DNA of 64,000 bases from Pelagerythrobacter marinus (GCF_009827515.1 NZ_WTYO01000002.1:434001-498000), one strand, 5' to 3'. Positions 1-10,200 are shown, counted from the first letter of the stretch. Notes: generated from the letters alone by a model not told the origin. Made by a program: numbers and translations.

Positions 1-2247
1 ATGAAATCAGCAGTGATCGTAATGTGCGGCGCGTCGGCGCTGGCGCTTTCGCAGGCCGGCGCGGCCTCGGCGAAGGAATCGGGCGCGGACGAAGCCGGCG
101 CGCAGCAACCCGACGCACCGGCCGCGAAGGCGGAAAGCGGTGACGAACAGATCGTCGTGACCGCAGAGCGGCAGGCGATCCAGGCGCTCGGCTCCACCAC
201 GATCACCTCCGAGATGCTGGCCGAGCTTCCCCCGGTCAACGATCTCGCCGACATCATCCGCCGCCAGCCCGGGATCAACCTCACCGGCGCAGGCTCCGCC
301 GGGACCTACGGCAACAACCGGCAGATCGACATTCGCGGGATGGGGCCGGAAAACACCCTGATCCTGGTGGACGGGAAGCCCGTCGCTTCCCGCAATTCGG
401 TTCGCATGGGCCGCGACGGGGAGCGCAACTCGCGCGGCGACACCAACTGGGTGCCGGCCGAAGAGGTCGAGCGGATCGAGATCCTGCGCGGCCCCGCCGC
501 GGCCCGGTACGGCTCCGGCGCAGCGGGCGGCGTGATCAACATCGTCACCAAGAGCCCGGCGGACGAATTTCGCGGCTCTCTCACCGGCTACGTGCTCGTG
601 CCCGAGGACACGCGCGAAAGCGATACCAGGCGGGTGAACTTCTCGCTCGCCGGCCCGGTCGCCGGCAGCCTCGGCTTCCGCCTCTACGGCAATTACAGCA
701 AGACGGGCGGGGACGATCCCCTCCTTAATGCCGAGGCCGCCGACGTCGAGGACGGCCTGGTCCCGCCCGGGGGCCGCGAAGGAGTCGAGAACAAGGACCT
801 GAGCGCCCTCCTTCGCTGGGAGCCGGGCGACGTCCACCGGTTCGACCTCGAAGGAGGTTTCAGCCGCCAGGGCAACGAGTACGCCGGCGAATACCGGCTG
901 AGCGGCGGCGCCGCCAGCCCGAACACCGCCGCCCTGATCGGCGAGGAAACCAATGTCCTCAAGCGCTATACCGGCAGCGCCGGCTATCGCGGCAGGTACG
1001 GCTTCGGCGAGCTGGAGGCACTGGTGCAGTACGAGGAGACGCATAACCGCCGCCTCAACGAGGGGCTGGCCGGCGGCGGCGAGGGGACCATCAACACCAC
1101 CACGGAGTTTTCGACCGCGACCCTGCGCAACTGGTATGCCCAGGCGACGCTGGACGTGCCCTTCGCGACCGGCGCGGTGCAGCACGTGGTGACGACCGGG
1201 ATCGAGTACAGGTACGAATATCTCGACGATCCCTACGCCGTGTCGAACAGCGCGGGTATCGACCTGCCCGGTATCGACAACCCGCAGATGCGCGACACGC
1301 AGAGCGATGCCAGCACTTACGCGACCTATGTCGAAAGCAACATGGTCTGGGGCCCGGTCACGATGACGCCGGCGATCCGGTTCGATCGGCACAGCACGTT
1401 CGGCAGCAACTGGTCGCCCAGCCTTGGCGTTTCCTACCAGGTCACGCCCAGCGTGGTGATCAAGGGTGGCATTGCGCGGGCCTTCAAGGCGCCCAACCTT
1501 TACCAGTCGAACCCGAACTACCTCTACTACACGCGCGGCCGGGGATGCCCCAATGCCTTCCCCAGCCTCGGCGGGGGCTGTTTCGTCCAGGGGAACGCGG
1601 ACCTCGAGCCGGAAACCAGCGTGAACAAGGAAATCGGGATCGCCTTCCGCCCGAACGGCTGGAATGTCAGCGCGACCTATTTCCGCAACGACTACGACCA
1701 GAAGATCATCGCCAACAACGAACCGGTCGGGACCGCCCCGTACAACGGCCAGCCGGCCCGCATCTTCCAGTGGTACAATACCGGCGAGGCGATCGTGGAA
1801 GGGATCGAGGGCAATGTCCTGGTCCCCTTCGCGCGCAACCTCGTCCTCAGCACCAACGTCACCTACATGATCCGCAACGAGGATCGCGAGACGGGGCGCC
1901 TGCTGTCGGTGATCCCCGAGTACACGATCAACTCGACGCTCGACTGGGAGCTGAACGACGCGGTCAAGCTGATCGCCACCTTCACCCGCTATGGCAAGCA
2001 GGTGCCCAACGCGGTCCTCTACAGCGGGGACGAGCCGAGCGAGGAACAGTTGCAGCCGCGCGATCCCTACAATCTCGTGTCGCTGAACATGATCTTCCAG
2101 GCGGCCGAGCGCCTGCGCTTCAGCCTCGGCGTGAACAACCTGTTCGACGAGCGGCTCTATCGCGCCAGTTCCAACAACGGCGCAGGCGCCAACAACTACA
2201 ACGAGCCGGGCCGCGCGTTCTTCGTCCAGACCAACCTGCGGTTCTGA
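1..2247 (+). CDS. fepA: FepA-like TonB-dependent ferric enterobactin receptor
   Basis: Outer-membrane gated channel that would import a ferric catecholate siderophore using TonB energy. 748 aa from an ATG at the first base of the window; residues 1-24 form a plausible signal peptide (hydrophobic run ending in ASA), so this may be the true start, although upstream sequence is not visible. A TonB box-like EQIVVTAER lies near residue 49, then a plug domain (about 60-200) and a barrel ending in Phe. The plug carries RNSVRMGRDGE followed by RGDTNWVP and then GPAAARYGSGAAGGVINIVTK, which resemble the E. coli FepA plug loop rather than generic receptors. It sits beside an enterobactin-type biosynthesis operon, which supports the substrate. 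Regulation by Fur is likely but its promoter is outside the window. Confidence 0.9.
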   Translation: MKSAVIVMCGASALALSQAGAASAKESGADEAGAQQPDAPAAKAESGDEQIVVTAERQAIQALGSTTITSEMLAELPPVNDLADIIRRQPGINLTGAGSAGTYGNNRQIDIRGMGPENTLILVDGKPVASRNSVRMGRDGERNSRGDTNWVPAEEVERIEILRGPAAARYGSGAAGGVINIVTKSPADEFRGSLTGYVLVPEDTRESDTRRVNFSLAGPVAGSLGFRLYGNYSKTGGDDPLLNAEAADVEDGLVPPGGREGVENKDLSALLRWEPGDVHRFDLEGGFSRQGNEYAGEYRLSGGAASPNTAALIGEETNVLKRYTGSAGYRGRYGFGELEALVQYEETHNRRLNEGLAGGGEGTINTTTEFSTATLRNWYAQATLDVPFATGAVQHVVTTGIEYRYEYLDDPYAVSNSAGIDLPGIDNPQMRDTQSDASTYATYVESNMVWGPVTMTPAIRFDRHSTFGSNWSPSLGVSYQVTPSVVIKGGIARAFKAPNLYQSNPNYLYYTRGRGCPNAFPSLGGGCFVQGNADLEPETSVNKEIGIAFRPNGWNVSATYFRNDYDQKIIANNEPVGTAPYNGQPARIFQWYNTGEAIVEGIEGNVLVPFARNLVLSTNVTYMIRNEDRETGRLLSVIPEYTINSTLDWELNDAVKLIATFTRYGKQVPNAVLYSGDEPSEEQLQPRDPYNLVSLNMIFQAAERLRFSLGVNNLFDERLYRASSNNGAGANNYNEPGRAFFVQTNLRF

Positions 2248-2260
2248 TTACGGCCAGAAT

Positions 2261-2299
2261 GCCTCCGCCCCCGCCCGTCGCGCGGGCGGGGGCGGAGGC
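2261..2299. terminator. Strong hairpin between convergent fepA and MFS gene
   Basis: A perfect 17-bp inverted repeat (2261-2277 and 2283-2299) with a 5-base loop lies between two genes that converge. It has no T-tract on either side, so it is a factor-assisted or bidirectional transcription block rather than a classical intrinsic terminator. It ends 2 bp before the stop end of the MFS gene. Confidence 0.6.
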
Positions 2300-2301
2300 G
2301 C

Positions 2302-3507
2302 TCAGGCGCGGCGCAGCGCGAGCCGCAGGGCCGCAAGCGCGCCGCCGCCCAGCGCAAGCGCGCTCGCGAGATAGGGGGCGGCGGGGAACAGTGCGTAGAG
2401 GGCCGTCCCCGCGAGCGGCCCGATCACGATGCCGAGCCCCTGCGCCATCGCGACCGAGCCCGCCGCTGCCCCCTGTTCGCCGGGATCGACACTGTTCGCC
2501 GCGAGCGCCGGGACTGCGGGATAGACCATCCCCATGCCCGCGGCGGCAAAGCCATAGGCGGCCCAGAGCATGAACGGCGTCGTCGCGGCGGCGGTTGCGG
2601 CAAAGCCGGCCGCGGCCAGCGCGGCGCCGGTCGCGACCAGGCGCAGCGGCGACCAGTCGAGCTTCTGCATCAGGGTCTGGGTCGTCACCAGCGCCAGGCC
2701 AACCACGGCAAGCGCCGTTCCCGCCGCGGCGGCGGCTGCCGCCGGGTCCAGCCCCAGCCGGTCGATCGCGAAGAAACCGACCACGACTTGCGCGATGGCA
2801 ACGGCGAAAGCGGCGAGGAAACCGAAAACCATGGCCGGCCGCAGGCGCGGGTCGGACAGGCGCGGCGCCGGGCGCGGCCGCGCGTCCCCGGGCGTCTCGG
2901 CCGGCAGCGCGACCCACAGCAGGGCGAGCGCGAAGAGCGGCAGGGCGGCAGTGACATAGAGCGGCAGTTGCAGGCTCCAGCCCGCAAGCAGCCCGGCAAA
3001 CCCGGGGCCGACCACCAGGCCGGCAGAACTGGCGGCGCCGATCGCGGCCATGCTCTTCGCCCGCCCTTCCGGCCGGACGGTGTCGGCGACGACGGCCCCG
3101 GCAACCACCGGCACCGCGGCGTAAAACGTTCCCATCGCCGCGCGGCCAATGGCGATCCCGGCAAAGGTGGCCGCGGCCGGCAGGGCGAAGTGACGCGCCG
3201 CCTCGATGAACAGGGCCAGCGCCAGGTACGACAGGCAGAACCCCGCCAGCCCCAGCAGGAGCACCGGCCGGCGCCCCGCCCGGTCGCTGCGCACGCCCCA
3301 CACGCGCGCCATGACCATCCAGGCAACCCCGGCGATCGCCATGGCAACGCCGAGGTGCCATGGCTCGAGCGACAGGACGTGCGCCAGGGGCCCCGCGACG
3401 GCCACGAAGGCCATGATCCCCACCGTGCCGGTAAAGGCCGCCAGCATGAGGGGAACGAGTGTCGCCCGGCTTGCGGCGGGGGCCTGGCCCGGCGTCGGTT
3501 CGGTCAT
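2302..3507 (-). CDS. MFS transporter, candidate siderophore exporter
   Basis: 401-aa inner-membrane protein with about 12 hydrophobic segments. The loop after TM2 reads [15 protein letters not shown], the MFS motif A, and the second half is again rich in Gly/Ala helices. The ATG is preceded by AAGGGAG at good spacing. It is transcribed divergently from entC across a 124-bp intergenic region. EntS, the E. coli enterobactin exporter, is an MFS protein at the same position in the ent locus, so export of the finished siderophore is the best guess. Sequence alone does not separate this from a drug exporter; the exporter role is inferred from context. Confidence 0.7.
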   Translation of the reverse strand: MTEPTPGQAPAASRATLVPLMLAAFTGTVGIMAFVAVAGPLAHVLSLEPWHLGVAMAIAGVAWMVMARVWGVRSDRAGRRPVLLLGLAGFCLSYLALALFIEAARHFALPAAATFAGIAIGRAAMGTFYAAVPVVAGAVVADTVRPEGRAKSMAAIGAASSAGLVVGPGFAGLLAGWSLQLPLYVTAALPLFALALLWVALPAETPGDARPRPAPRLSDPRLRPAMVFGFLAAFAVAIAQVVVGFFAIDRLGLDPAAAAAAAGTALAVVGLALVTTQTLMQKLDWSPLRLVATGAALAAAGFAATAAATTPFMLWAAYGFAAAGMGMVYPAVPALAANSVDPGEQGAAAGSVAMAQGLGIVIGPLAGTALYALFPAAPYLASALALGGGALAALRLALRRA

Positions 3508-3577
3508 GTCGGCACTCCCTTTTCCAGCGGGCCAGACCTTGCGGATCGCGGCTCCGAAATCAAATGCCGGTGTTGCT

Positions 3578-3590
3578 ATTGCGAGGCAAT
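3578..3590. promoter_or_regulatory. Palindrome in the MFS/entC divergent promoter region
   Basis: ATTGC-GAG-GCAAT is a perfect 5-3-5 inverted repeat near the middle of the intergenic region, about 42 bp before the entC start. The left half resembles Fur half-sites of alphaproteobacteria, but the right half does not match well, so the identity of the bound regulator is open. Confidence 0.3.
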
Positions 3591-3631
3591 CTCCCTACCT
3601 GCGGAGGAGCCCAGGGTGTGAAAGGATAATC

Positions 3632-4771
3632 GTGGTGTTCGTATTGCGGCGCGCCGGCAGAGAGCTTTGCGCCACCGGCCTGAGGCACCGCCTGCGCCCG
3701 GGCGAACGCGCGACGCTGGACCGGCGCGTGCGCGAGGCGCTGGAAGGCACCGCGGGCCAAGGCCCCGGCACGCTGGTCGGCGCGCTGCCGTTCGAGCCGG
3801 GCCGGCCGGAACTGCTCTACCAACCCGAACAGCTGCTGTCGCGCGAATTGCCGCCCCGGGAAACCGGCACCGGATCGATGGGGCTCTTTTCCGACAGGGA
3901 CCTGCGCGAAATCCCCTCCCGCGCCGAATATTCCGCCATGGTCGAACGCGCGCTGTCGCGGATCGCGGGCGGCAACGGGCTGCGCAAGGTCGTGCTCTCC
4001 CGTCAGGTCGTGCTCGAGGCCGCGCAGCAGCCCGATTTCGAACGCCTGCTGGCGATCCTGTCGCTCGATCCCGATATCACCGCCTACCGGCTGGACCTGC
4101 AGCCCGACAGGGGCGGAGAGCCGAGACTGCTGATGGGCGCGACGCCGGAACTTCTCGTCTCGCGCAGCGGGCGCATGGTGGCGTCCGAACCGCTCGCCGG
4201 GTCGATCCCGCGCGGGCGCGAGCCGGCACAGGATCGCGAGCGCGCCCGCGCCCTGATGGCATCGGACAAGGATCGCCGCGAACACGCGATCACGGTGGAA
4301 TACATCCTCGACCTCCTCGCCCCGCTGTGCAGCGAGCTGGGCAGCCCGGGCGGCATGGGCCTGCGCTCCACCGCGACCATGTGGCACCTGGGCACGCGGA
4401 TCGAAGGCCGGCTGAAATCAGCCGACGCGCCGACTTCGGCCGGGCTCGCGGCCCTGCTGCACCCGACCCCGGCAGTCGGCGGCCACCCGCGCGATCGGGC
4501 ACTGGAGGCCATTCGCGAACTGGAAAGCCACGACCGGGGATTCTACGCCGGTGCGGTCGGGCACGTCGATTCGCACGGCGATGGGGAGTGGTACGTGGCA
4601 TTGCGTTGCGCACAGATCGAAGGGCCGCGGATCACGCTGCACGCGGGCGCGGGGATCGTCGAAGGCTCCGTGCCGGACGACGAGGTTCACGAGACGGCGG
4701 CCAAGTTCCGCGCCATGCTGCGCGCGCTGGGCGTCACGGACAAGCCGCGCCAGGCGGTGGAGGCAGGCTAA
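3632..4771 (+). CDS. entC: Isochorismate synthase EntC
   Basis: Converts chorismate to isochorismate, the first committed step to 2,3-dihydroxybenzoate. The reading frame stays open far upstream, but homology begins after the GTG at 3632 (a second GTG follows at 3635), and AAAGG lies 6-7 bases before it; this gives 379 aa, close to EntC (391). Chorismate-binding-family features are SEPLAGSIPRGRE near the middle, the HPTPAVGG segment, and the C-terminal GAGIVEGSVPDDE. First gene of a six-gene operon; its stop is immediately followed by the entE start. Salicylate synthases share the fold, but the neighbours EntE/EntB/EntA settle the assignment. Confidence 0.92.
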   Translation: MVFVLRRAGRELCATGLRHRLRPGERATLDRRVREALEGTAGQGPGTLVGALPFEPGRPELLYQPEQLLSRELPPRETGTGSMGLFSDRDLREIPSRAEYSAMVERALSRIAGGNGLRKVVLSRQVVLEAAQQPDFERLLAILSLDPDITAYRLDLQPDRGGEPRLLMGATPELLVSRSGRMVASEPLAGSIPRGREPAQDRERARALMASDKDRREHAITVEYILDLLAPLCSELGSPGGMGLRSTATMWHLGTRIEGRLKSADAPTSAGLAALLHPTPAVGGHPRDRALEAIRELESHDRGFYAGAVGHVDSHGDGEWYVALRCAQIEGPRITLHAGAGIVEGSVPDDEVHETAAKFRAMLRALGVTDKPRQAVEAG

Positions 4772-6397
4772 GTGAAGCCACTGATGCAGCAATGGCCCGA
4801 TGACCTCGCGGCGCACTATCGCGCGCGCGGTTACTGGACGGGGGAAACCTTCGGCGAGGTGATCGAACGCGTGGCGCGCGATCACGCCGGGCGCACCGCC
4901 GTCGTCTGCCAGGCCCGCCGGTGGACTTATGCCGAACTGCTCGAACGCGCGGACCGCACGGCCGCCGCCTTCCGCGCCGCGGGGCTGGAACCCGGGGCGC
5001 GGGTCGTCGTGCAGATGCCCAACCGGGCCGAGTTCCTCCAGGTCGTGTTCGGCCTGTTCCGCGCCGGGATGATCCCGGTCTTCGCGCTGCCCGCGCATCG
5101 CCTGACCGAACTTGCCCATTTCGCCCGCAAGGCGCAGGCGCAGGCGCTCGTCATCGCGGACCGGCACGACGGGTTCGACTACCGCGACCTCGCCGGCCAG
5201 TTGCAGCAGGCGGTGCCGGCGGTATCGCGCGTGTTCGTGGCCGGCGATCCCGGTCCCTGGCAAGCGATCGAGGGGCCCGGCGATGCGCCCCCGGCCGCAC
5301 CGTTGCAGGCCGACCCGGGCGCCGTCGCGCTGGTCCAGATCTCCGGCGGCAGCACGGGCCTGTCGAAGCTGATCCCGCGCACCCACGACGACTATCTCTA
5401 TTCGATCCGCGCGAGCAACGCGATCTGCGGCCTGACGCAGGACAGCGTCTATCTCGCCGCGCTGCCGGTGGCCCACAATTTCCCGATGAGCTCGCCCGGG
5501 ATATTCGGCGCGATCCACGCCGGCGCGACGATCGTCATGGCCCCCAGCCCTTCGCCCGATGTCGCCTTTCCCCTGATCGAGCAGGAGAACGTGACGATCA
5601 CCGGGCTCGTCCCCCCGCTGGCCCTGCTGTGGCTGCGCGCCGCGGCGCGTAGTGGGCACGACATCTCCAGCCTGGAGGTGCTGCAGGTCGGCGGTGCAAA
5701 GTTCATGCCCGAGGCGGCCCGGCGCGTGCGGCCCGAACTCGGTTGCACGCTGCAGCAGGTGTTCGGCATGGCCGAAGGGCTGGTCAACTATACCCGGCTC
5801 GACGACCCGGAGGACGTGATCGTCCACACCCAGGGGCGGCCGATTTCCCCCGACGACGAGATCCTGATCGTGGACGACAGGGGCGCGCCGGTGGCCGAGG
5901 GGGAGCCGGGCAACCTGCTGACCCGCGGCCCCTACACGATCCGCGCCTACCACGACGATCCGGCCGCCAATGCGCGTGCCTTCACCGACGACGGCTATTA
6001 CCGCACCGGCGACGTCGTGGCGCGCACCGCGGAAGGCAACCTGGTCGTGCGGGGGCGGGCGAGCGACCACATCAACCGCGCGGGCGAGAAGATCTCGGCC
6101 GAAGAAGTCGAGGATCACCTCCTGGCGCGCGACGACGTGTTCGATGCCGCCGTCGTCTCGCTGCCCGATCCGTTCCTGGGGGAGCGGATCTGCGCCTTCA
6201 TCGTGCCCGAGGGCGATGCACCACCGGCGGCAGAGATCAAGCGCTGGATGCGCGCGCGCGACATCGCCGCGTTCAAGGTGCCGGACCAGATCGTGTTCGT
6301 CGAAGGCTTCGCCACGACCGCGGTGGGCAAGATCAGTCGCAAGGAACTGCGCGCGCGCCTGCGCGAAGAGGCGCTGACGAACGGGGCCCAGGCATGA
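4772..6397 (+). CDS. entE: 2,3-Dihydroxybenzoate-AMP ligase EntE
   Basis: Adenylates 2,3-dihydroxybenzoate and loads it on the aryl carrier protein. 541 aa from a GTG that directly abuts the entC stop, with GGAGG eight bases upstream; ATG 4784 is an alternative. The protein shows the EntE-type N-terminus (WPDDLAAHYRARGYW), the ATP loop ISGGSTGLSKLIPRTH, the hinge region with YYRTGDVV and the C-terminal catalytic lysine in AVGKISRKELR. The aryl-acid-specific segment PVAHNFPMSSPGIFG matches DHB/salicylate ligases. It overlaps entB by 4 bp (ATGA), so translation of the two is probably coupled. Confidence 0.95.
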   Translation: MKPLMQQWPDDLAAHYRARGYWTGETFGEVIERVARDHAGRTAVVCQARRWTYAELLERADRTAAAFRAAGLEPGARVVVQMPNRAEFLQVVFGLFRAGMIPVFALPAHRLTELAHFARKAQAQALVIADRHDGFDYRDLAGQLQQAVPAVSRVFVAGDPGPWQAIEGPGDAPPAAPLQADPGAVALVQISGGSTGLSKLIPRTHDDYLYSIRASNAICGLTQDSVYLAALPVAHNFPMSSPGIFGAIHAGATIVMAPSPSPDVAFPLIEQENVTITGLVPPLALLWLRAAARSGHDISSLEVLQVGGAKFMPEAARRVRPELGCTLQQVFGMAEGLVNYTRLDDPEDVIVHTQGRPISPDDEILIVDDRGAPVAEGEPGNLLTRGPYTIRAYHDDPAANARAFTDDGYYRTGDVVARTAEGNLVVRGRASDHINRAGEKISAEEVEDHLLARDDVFDAAVVSLPDPFLGERICAFIVPEGDAPPAAEIKRWMRARDIAAFKVPDQIVFVEGFATTAVGKISRKELRARLREEALTNGAQA

Positions 6398-7041
6398 GCG
6401 ACGCGGCCCGGCTTCCCGCGATCGCGCCCTATGCGCTGCCCGCCGCGGACGAGCTTCCCCCCTCGCGCGCCGACTGGCGGCTCGACCCGGCGCGGGCCGC
6501 GCTGCTCGTCCACGACATGCAGCGCTATTTCCTCGCCGCTTTCGGGGCCGGGGAGAGCCCGGCCAGCGCGATCGAGGGGCGGATCACGGCCCTGCTCGAC
6601 GCCGCGCGCCGCGCCGGGATGCCGGTGTTCTACACGGCGCAGAAGGGGGCGCAGGACCGGCGCGACCGCGGGCTGCAGGCCGATCTGTGGGGGCCGGGGA
6701 TGAAAGCCGCGCCCGAGCACGAGGAAATCGCGCCCGCCCTCGCCCCGCGGGCGGAGGACTTCATCCTCGTCAAGCACCGGTACAGCGCGTTCCAGCGCAG
6801 CAACCTGGAAACGCTGATGCGCGCGCGCGGGCGCGACCAGCTGGTGATCTGCGGCGTCTATGCCCACATCGGCTGCCAGGCGACCGCGCTCGAGGCGTTC
6901 CAGCGCGATATCCAGCCTTTCATGGTAGCCGATGCCGTGGCCGATTTTTCGCGCGCGTGGCACGACACGGCCATTCGCACGGTTGCCAATTGCAGCGGCG
7001 TGGTGCTGAGCGCCCGGCAGGTTCTGGAGACGATCGGATGA
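6394..7041 (+). CDS. entB: Isochorismatase (EntB N-domain only)
   Basis: Hydrolyses isochorismate to 2,3-dihydro-2,3-dihydroxybenzoate and pyruvate. 215 aa, starting in the ATGA overlap with entE. Catalytic features of the family are visible: Asp in LLVHDMQRYF, Lys in VKHRYSAF and the GVYAHIGCQATA loop. E. coli EntB is about 285 aa because it carries a C-terminal aryl carrier domain; here the protein ends after the hydrolase fold (VLETIG) and the carrier is encoded separately by the next gene, which overlaps it by 4 bp. Confidence 0.93.
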   Translation: MSDAARLPAIAPYALPAADELPPSRADWRLDPARAALLVHDMQRYFLAAFGAGESPASAIEGRITALLDAARRAGMPVFYTAQKGAQDRRDRGLQADLWGPGMKAAPEHEEIAPALAPRAEDFILVKHRYSAFQRSNLETLMRARGRDQLVICGVYAHIGCQATALEAFQRDIQPFMVADAVADFSRAWHDTAIRTVANCSGVVLSARQVLETIG

Positions 7042-7283
7042 CTGACATTTCCCGCGAGGCGCTGCGCGCCGACATCGCCGACATCCTCGAAATCGCGCCG
7101 GCCGACCTGGCCGACGATGCGAACCTGATGGACGCCGGGCTCGATTCGATGCGCGCGATGAACCTCGCCGCGCAATGGGAAGAGCGGGGCCTGCCGCTCG
7201 ATTTCGCCGACCTCGGCGAAGCGCAGACGCTGGCGGAGATCCACGCGCTCGCGCAGGCGCGGCAGGGCAAGGCCCCGGCTTGA
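7038..7283 (+). CDS. Stand-alone aryl carrier protein
   Basis: 81-aa four-helix carrier protein; Ser37 in DAGLDSMRAM is the predicted phosphopantetheine attachment site. It would accept the dihydroxybenzoyl group from EntE and present it to the NRPS condensation domain, the job done by the C-terminal domain of EntB in E. coli. It begins inside an ATGA overlap with the isochorismatase and its stop overlaps the NRPS start (TTGA), so stoichiometry with both partners is probably set by coupled translation. Confidence 0.93.
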   Translation: MTDISREALRADIADILEIAPADLADDANLMDAGLDSMRAMNLAAQWEERGLPLDFADLGEAQTLAEIHALAQARQGKAPA

Positions 7284-10200
7284 GCGGCCAGGCACGCCCC
7301 CTGACCGAAGCGCAATCGGGCCTGTGGTATTCGCAGGCCCTCGATCCCGCGAACCCGATCTTCAACACCGGCCAGTACGTCGAACTGTCGGGGCCGCTGG
7401 ACCTCGATGCCTTCCGCCGGGCGGTCGACCGCGCGAGCGCGGAGGCAGAGGCGCTCTCGCTGGTGTTCCGCGACGGGCCCGACGGCCCGGTCCAGGCGCT
7501 CGGCAGCGCACCGCGCCTGTCGGTGGTCGACCTTTCGGCCGAGGACGCGCCCGAGGTCGCGGCCCGCGCCGCGATCACGGCGGCGATGAAGACCCCGGCC
7601 GACCTCGCCCGGGGGCCGATCGCGGCGCAGACGCTCTATCGCACCGGGCCGGATCGGCACGTCTGGTCGCAGCAGGTCCACCACCTCGCCAACGACGGGT
7701 ACGGCATGGTCATGCTGACCCGCCGCGTGGCCGATCTCTACGCCGCGTTTCGCGCCGGCGAGGCGGATGGCGGCCGCCCGTTCGGCGCGCTAGAAACGGT
7801 CTGGGCAGAGGATGGCGAGTACCGGGCAAGCGCCCGCCGCGAACAGGATCGCGCGTGGTGGATGGAGGCGCTTTCCGGCATGGACGAAGTCGCCGGCATG
7901 GCCCCCGGGCGGGCGGTGACGGCGCACGATTTCCTGCGCCACGAACAGCCGATGGCCGATACGGCGCGCGAGGCCGTCGGCGCGCTGGCCGCGCGGGCGC
8001 GCGTTCCCTGGCCCGATGTTCTCACCGCGCTGGTCGCCGCCTATTGCAAGCGGTTCGTCGAAGGGCCGGAGATCGTCGCCGGCGTGCCCCACATGGGCCG
8101 CTTCGGCAGCGCCGCGGCGCGCGTTCCGGCGATGGTGATGAATGTCCTGCCCTTCCGTCTCGCCCCGGACGAGGACCTGCCGCTGGAGGATTTCGTGCGG
8201 CAGGCGGGGCAGCGACTGCAAGCCGCGCGGCGGCATGGCCGCTATCGCAGCGAGCAGATGCGGCGCGACCTCGGCCTGCTGGGCGGCAACCGGCGGCTCT
8301 ACGGCCCGCTGGTCAACGTCCAGCCTTACGACAAGCCCCCGCGTTTCGCCGGGCTCGACGCGCGCCTCCGGGTTACCGGAACCGGGCCGGTCGAGGATAT
8401 CGCCTTCACCTTCCGCGGCGAGATCGGGGCGGCGATCACGCTCGAAGTGGACGCCAACCCGCAACTCTACGGGCAGGACGCGATCGAAGCCCATGCCGCG
8501 CGGCTGGAATGCTTTCTGGCCCGCGCGGCGAACGCCGCCTGCCTGGCCGAGCTCGACACCGCCACCCCGGACGAGGCCGCGCGCGAGATCGAGCGGTTCA
8601 ACGACACCGCCCACCCCGTTCCCGAGACGACGCTGTGCCGGCTGGTCGAACAGGCCCTGGCCGATCACGCCGACGCGGAAGCGATGCGGTTCGGCGGCGC
8701 TTCGATCACTTATCGCGAGCTCGACCGTCGCACGCATGAACTGGCCGACGCCTTGCGCCGGCGCGGCGCGGGGCCGGACCGGACCGTCGCGGTCGCCCTG
8801 CCGCGCTCTCCCGAACTCGTGATCGCGCTGCTCGGCACGCTCAGGGCGGGCGCGGCCTATCTTCCGCTCGACCCCGACCATCCGCCGGCGCGGCTGGCGA
8901 CGATTCTGCGCGACGCCGCACCGGTCGCCGTCCTGGCCGAGGACGATCCGCATGAAATCCATGGCGATCGCCTGCTCGCGCCCGGCGACTGGGTCACTGG
9001 CAGCCAGCCCGCCGGGGGTCCAACGGAGCAGCAGCAACCGGACCGGCCGCACCTCGCCCCCGACCATCCGGCCTATGTCATCTACACCTCGGGATCGACC
9101 GGCGCGCCCAAGGGCGTCGTCGTCCCGCATCGCGCGATCGTGAACCGCCTGCTGTGGATGAAGACGCAATACGGCTTCGGCCCGGGCGACCGCGTACTGC
9201 AGAAGACGCCGGCGACTTTCGACGTCTCGGTGTGGGAGTTCTTCCTTCCGCTGGTTTCGGGCGGGACGCTGGTGGTCGCGCCGCCCGGCGCGCACCGCGA
9301 TCCCACGGCGATCGCCGCGCTGATCCGCGACGAGGGGATCACCGCGGTCCACTTCGTACCCTCGATGCTCTCGGCCTTCCTCGACGTGCCCGGCAGCAAG
9401 GGGCTGGCCCCGGCGCGAGTGTTCTGCAGCGGGGAGGAACTGCCCGCCGACTTGCGCGACCGCTTCCACCGGCGGCTCGCCGCGCAGCTCCACAACCTCT
9501 ACGGCCCCACAGAGGCAGCGGTGGACGTCAGCCACTGGGATGCCGGCCCCGGCGACCGGTCGCGTCCGATCCCGATCGGCCACCCGGTCTGGAACACCCG
9601 GCTGATGATTCTCGACGACCGGATGCGCCCCGTCCCCCCGGGCGCAACGGGGCAGCTGTTCCTCGGCGGGGTGCAGCTGGCGCGCGGCTATCTCGGCCGC
9701 GACGACCTGACGGCGGAGCGGTTCGTGGCCGATCCCTTCCACCCGGGGGAGCGGCTCTATCGCACCGGCGACATTGCCCGGCGGCGGGAAGACGGCGCTG
9801 TGGTCTTCCTCGGCCGCGACGATCACCAGGTCAAGATCCGCGGCCTGCGGATCGAACTGGGCGAGATCGAGGCCGCGATCGCCGACAGCGGACTGACCCG
9901 CGCCGCCGCGGTGATGGCGCGCGACGGCCGGATCGTGGCCTGGATTGTGCCCGGCGACGGCTACGACGCGGACACGCTGCGCGACATGCTGGCCGCACGC
10001 CTGCCCGACTACATGGTACCCGCCGCGCTGGTCGAGATGCCGCGCCTGCCGGTCACCGCCAATGGCAAGCTGGATCGAAAGGCCCTACCCGCCCCTCGGT
10101 TCGCGAGCGGCGGCGGAAACGCGCCGAAAGGGCCGGACGAGCAGCGCCTGGCCGCGCTCTATGTCGAGATCCTGCCGCTCGACGGGCCGCCGGGCCGCGA

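Noticed and set aside
7790-9826. 678-codon minus-strand open frame inside entF
   Set aside because: Antisense shadow of the NRPS; no recognisable motif or ribosome site.
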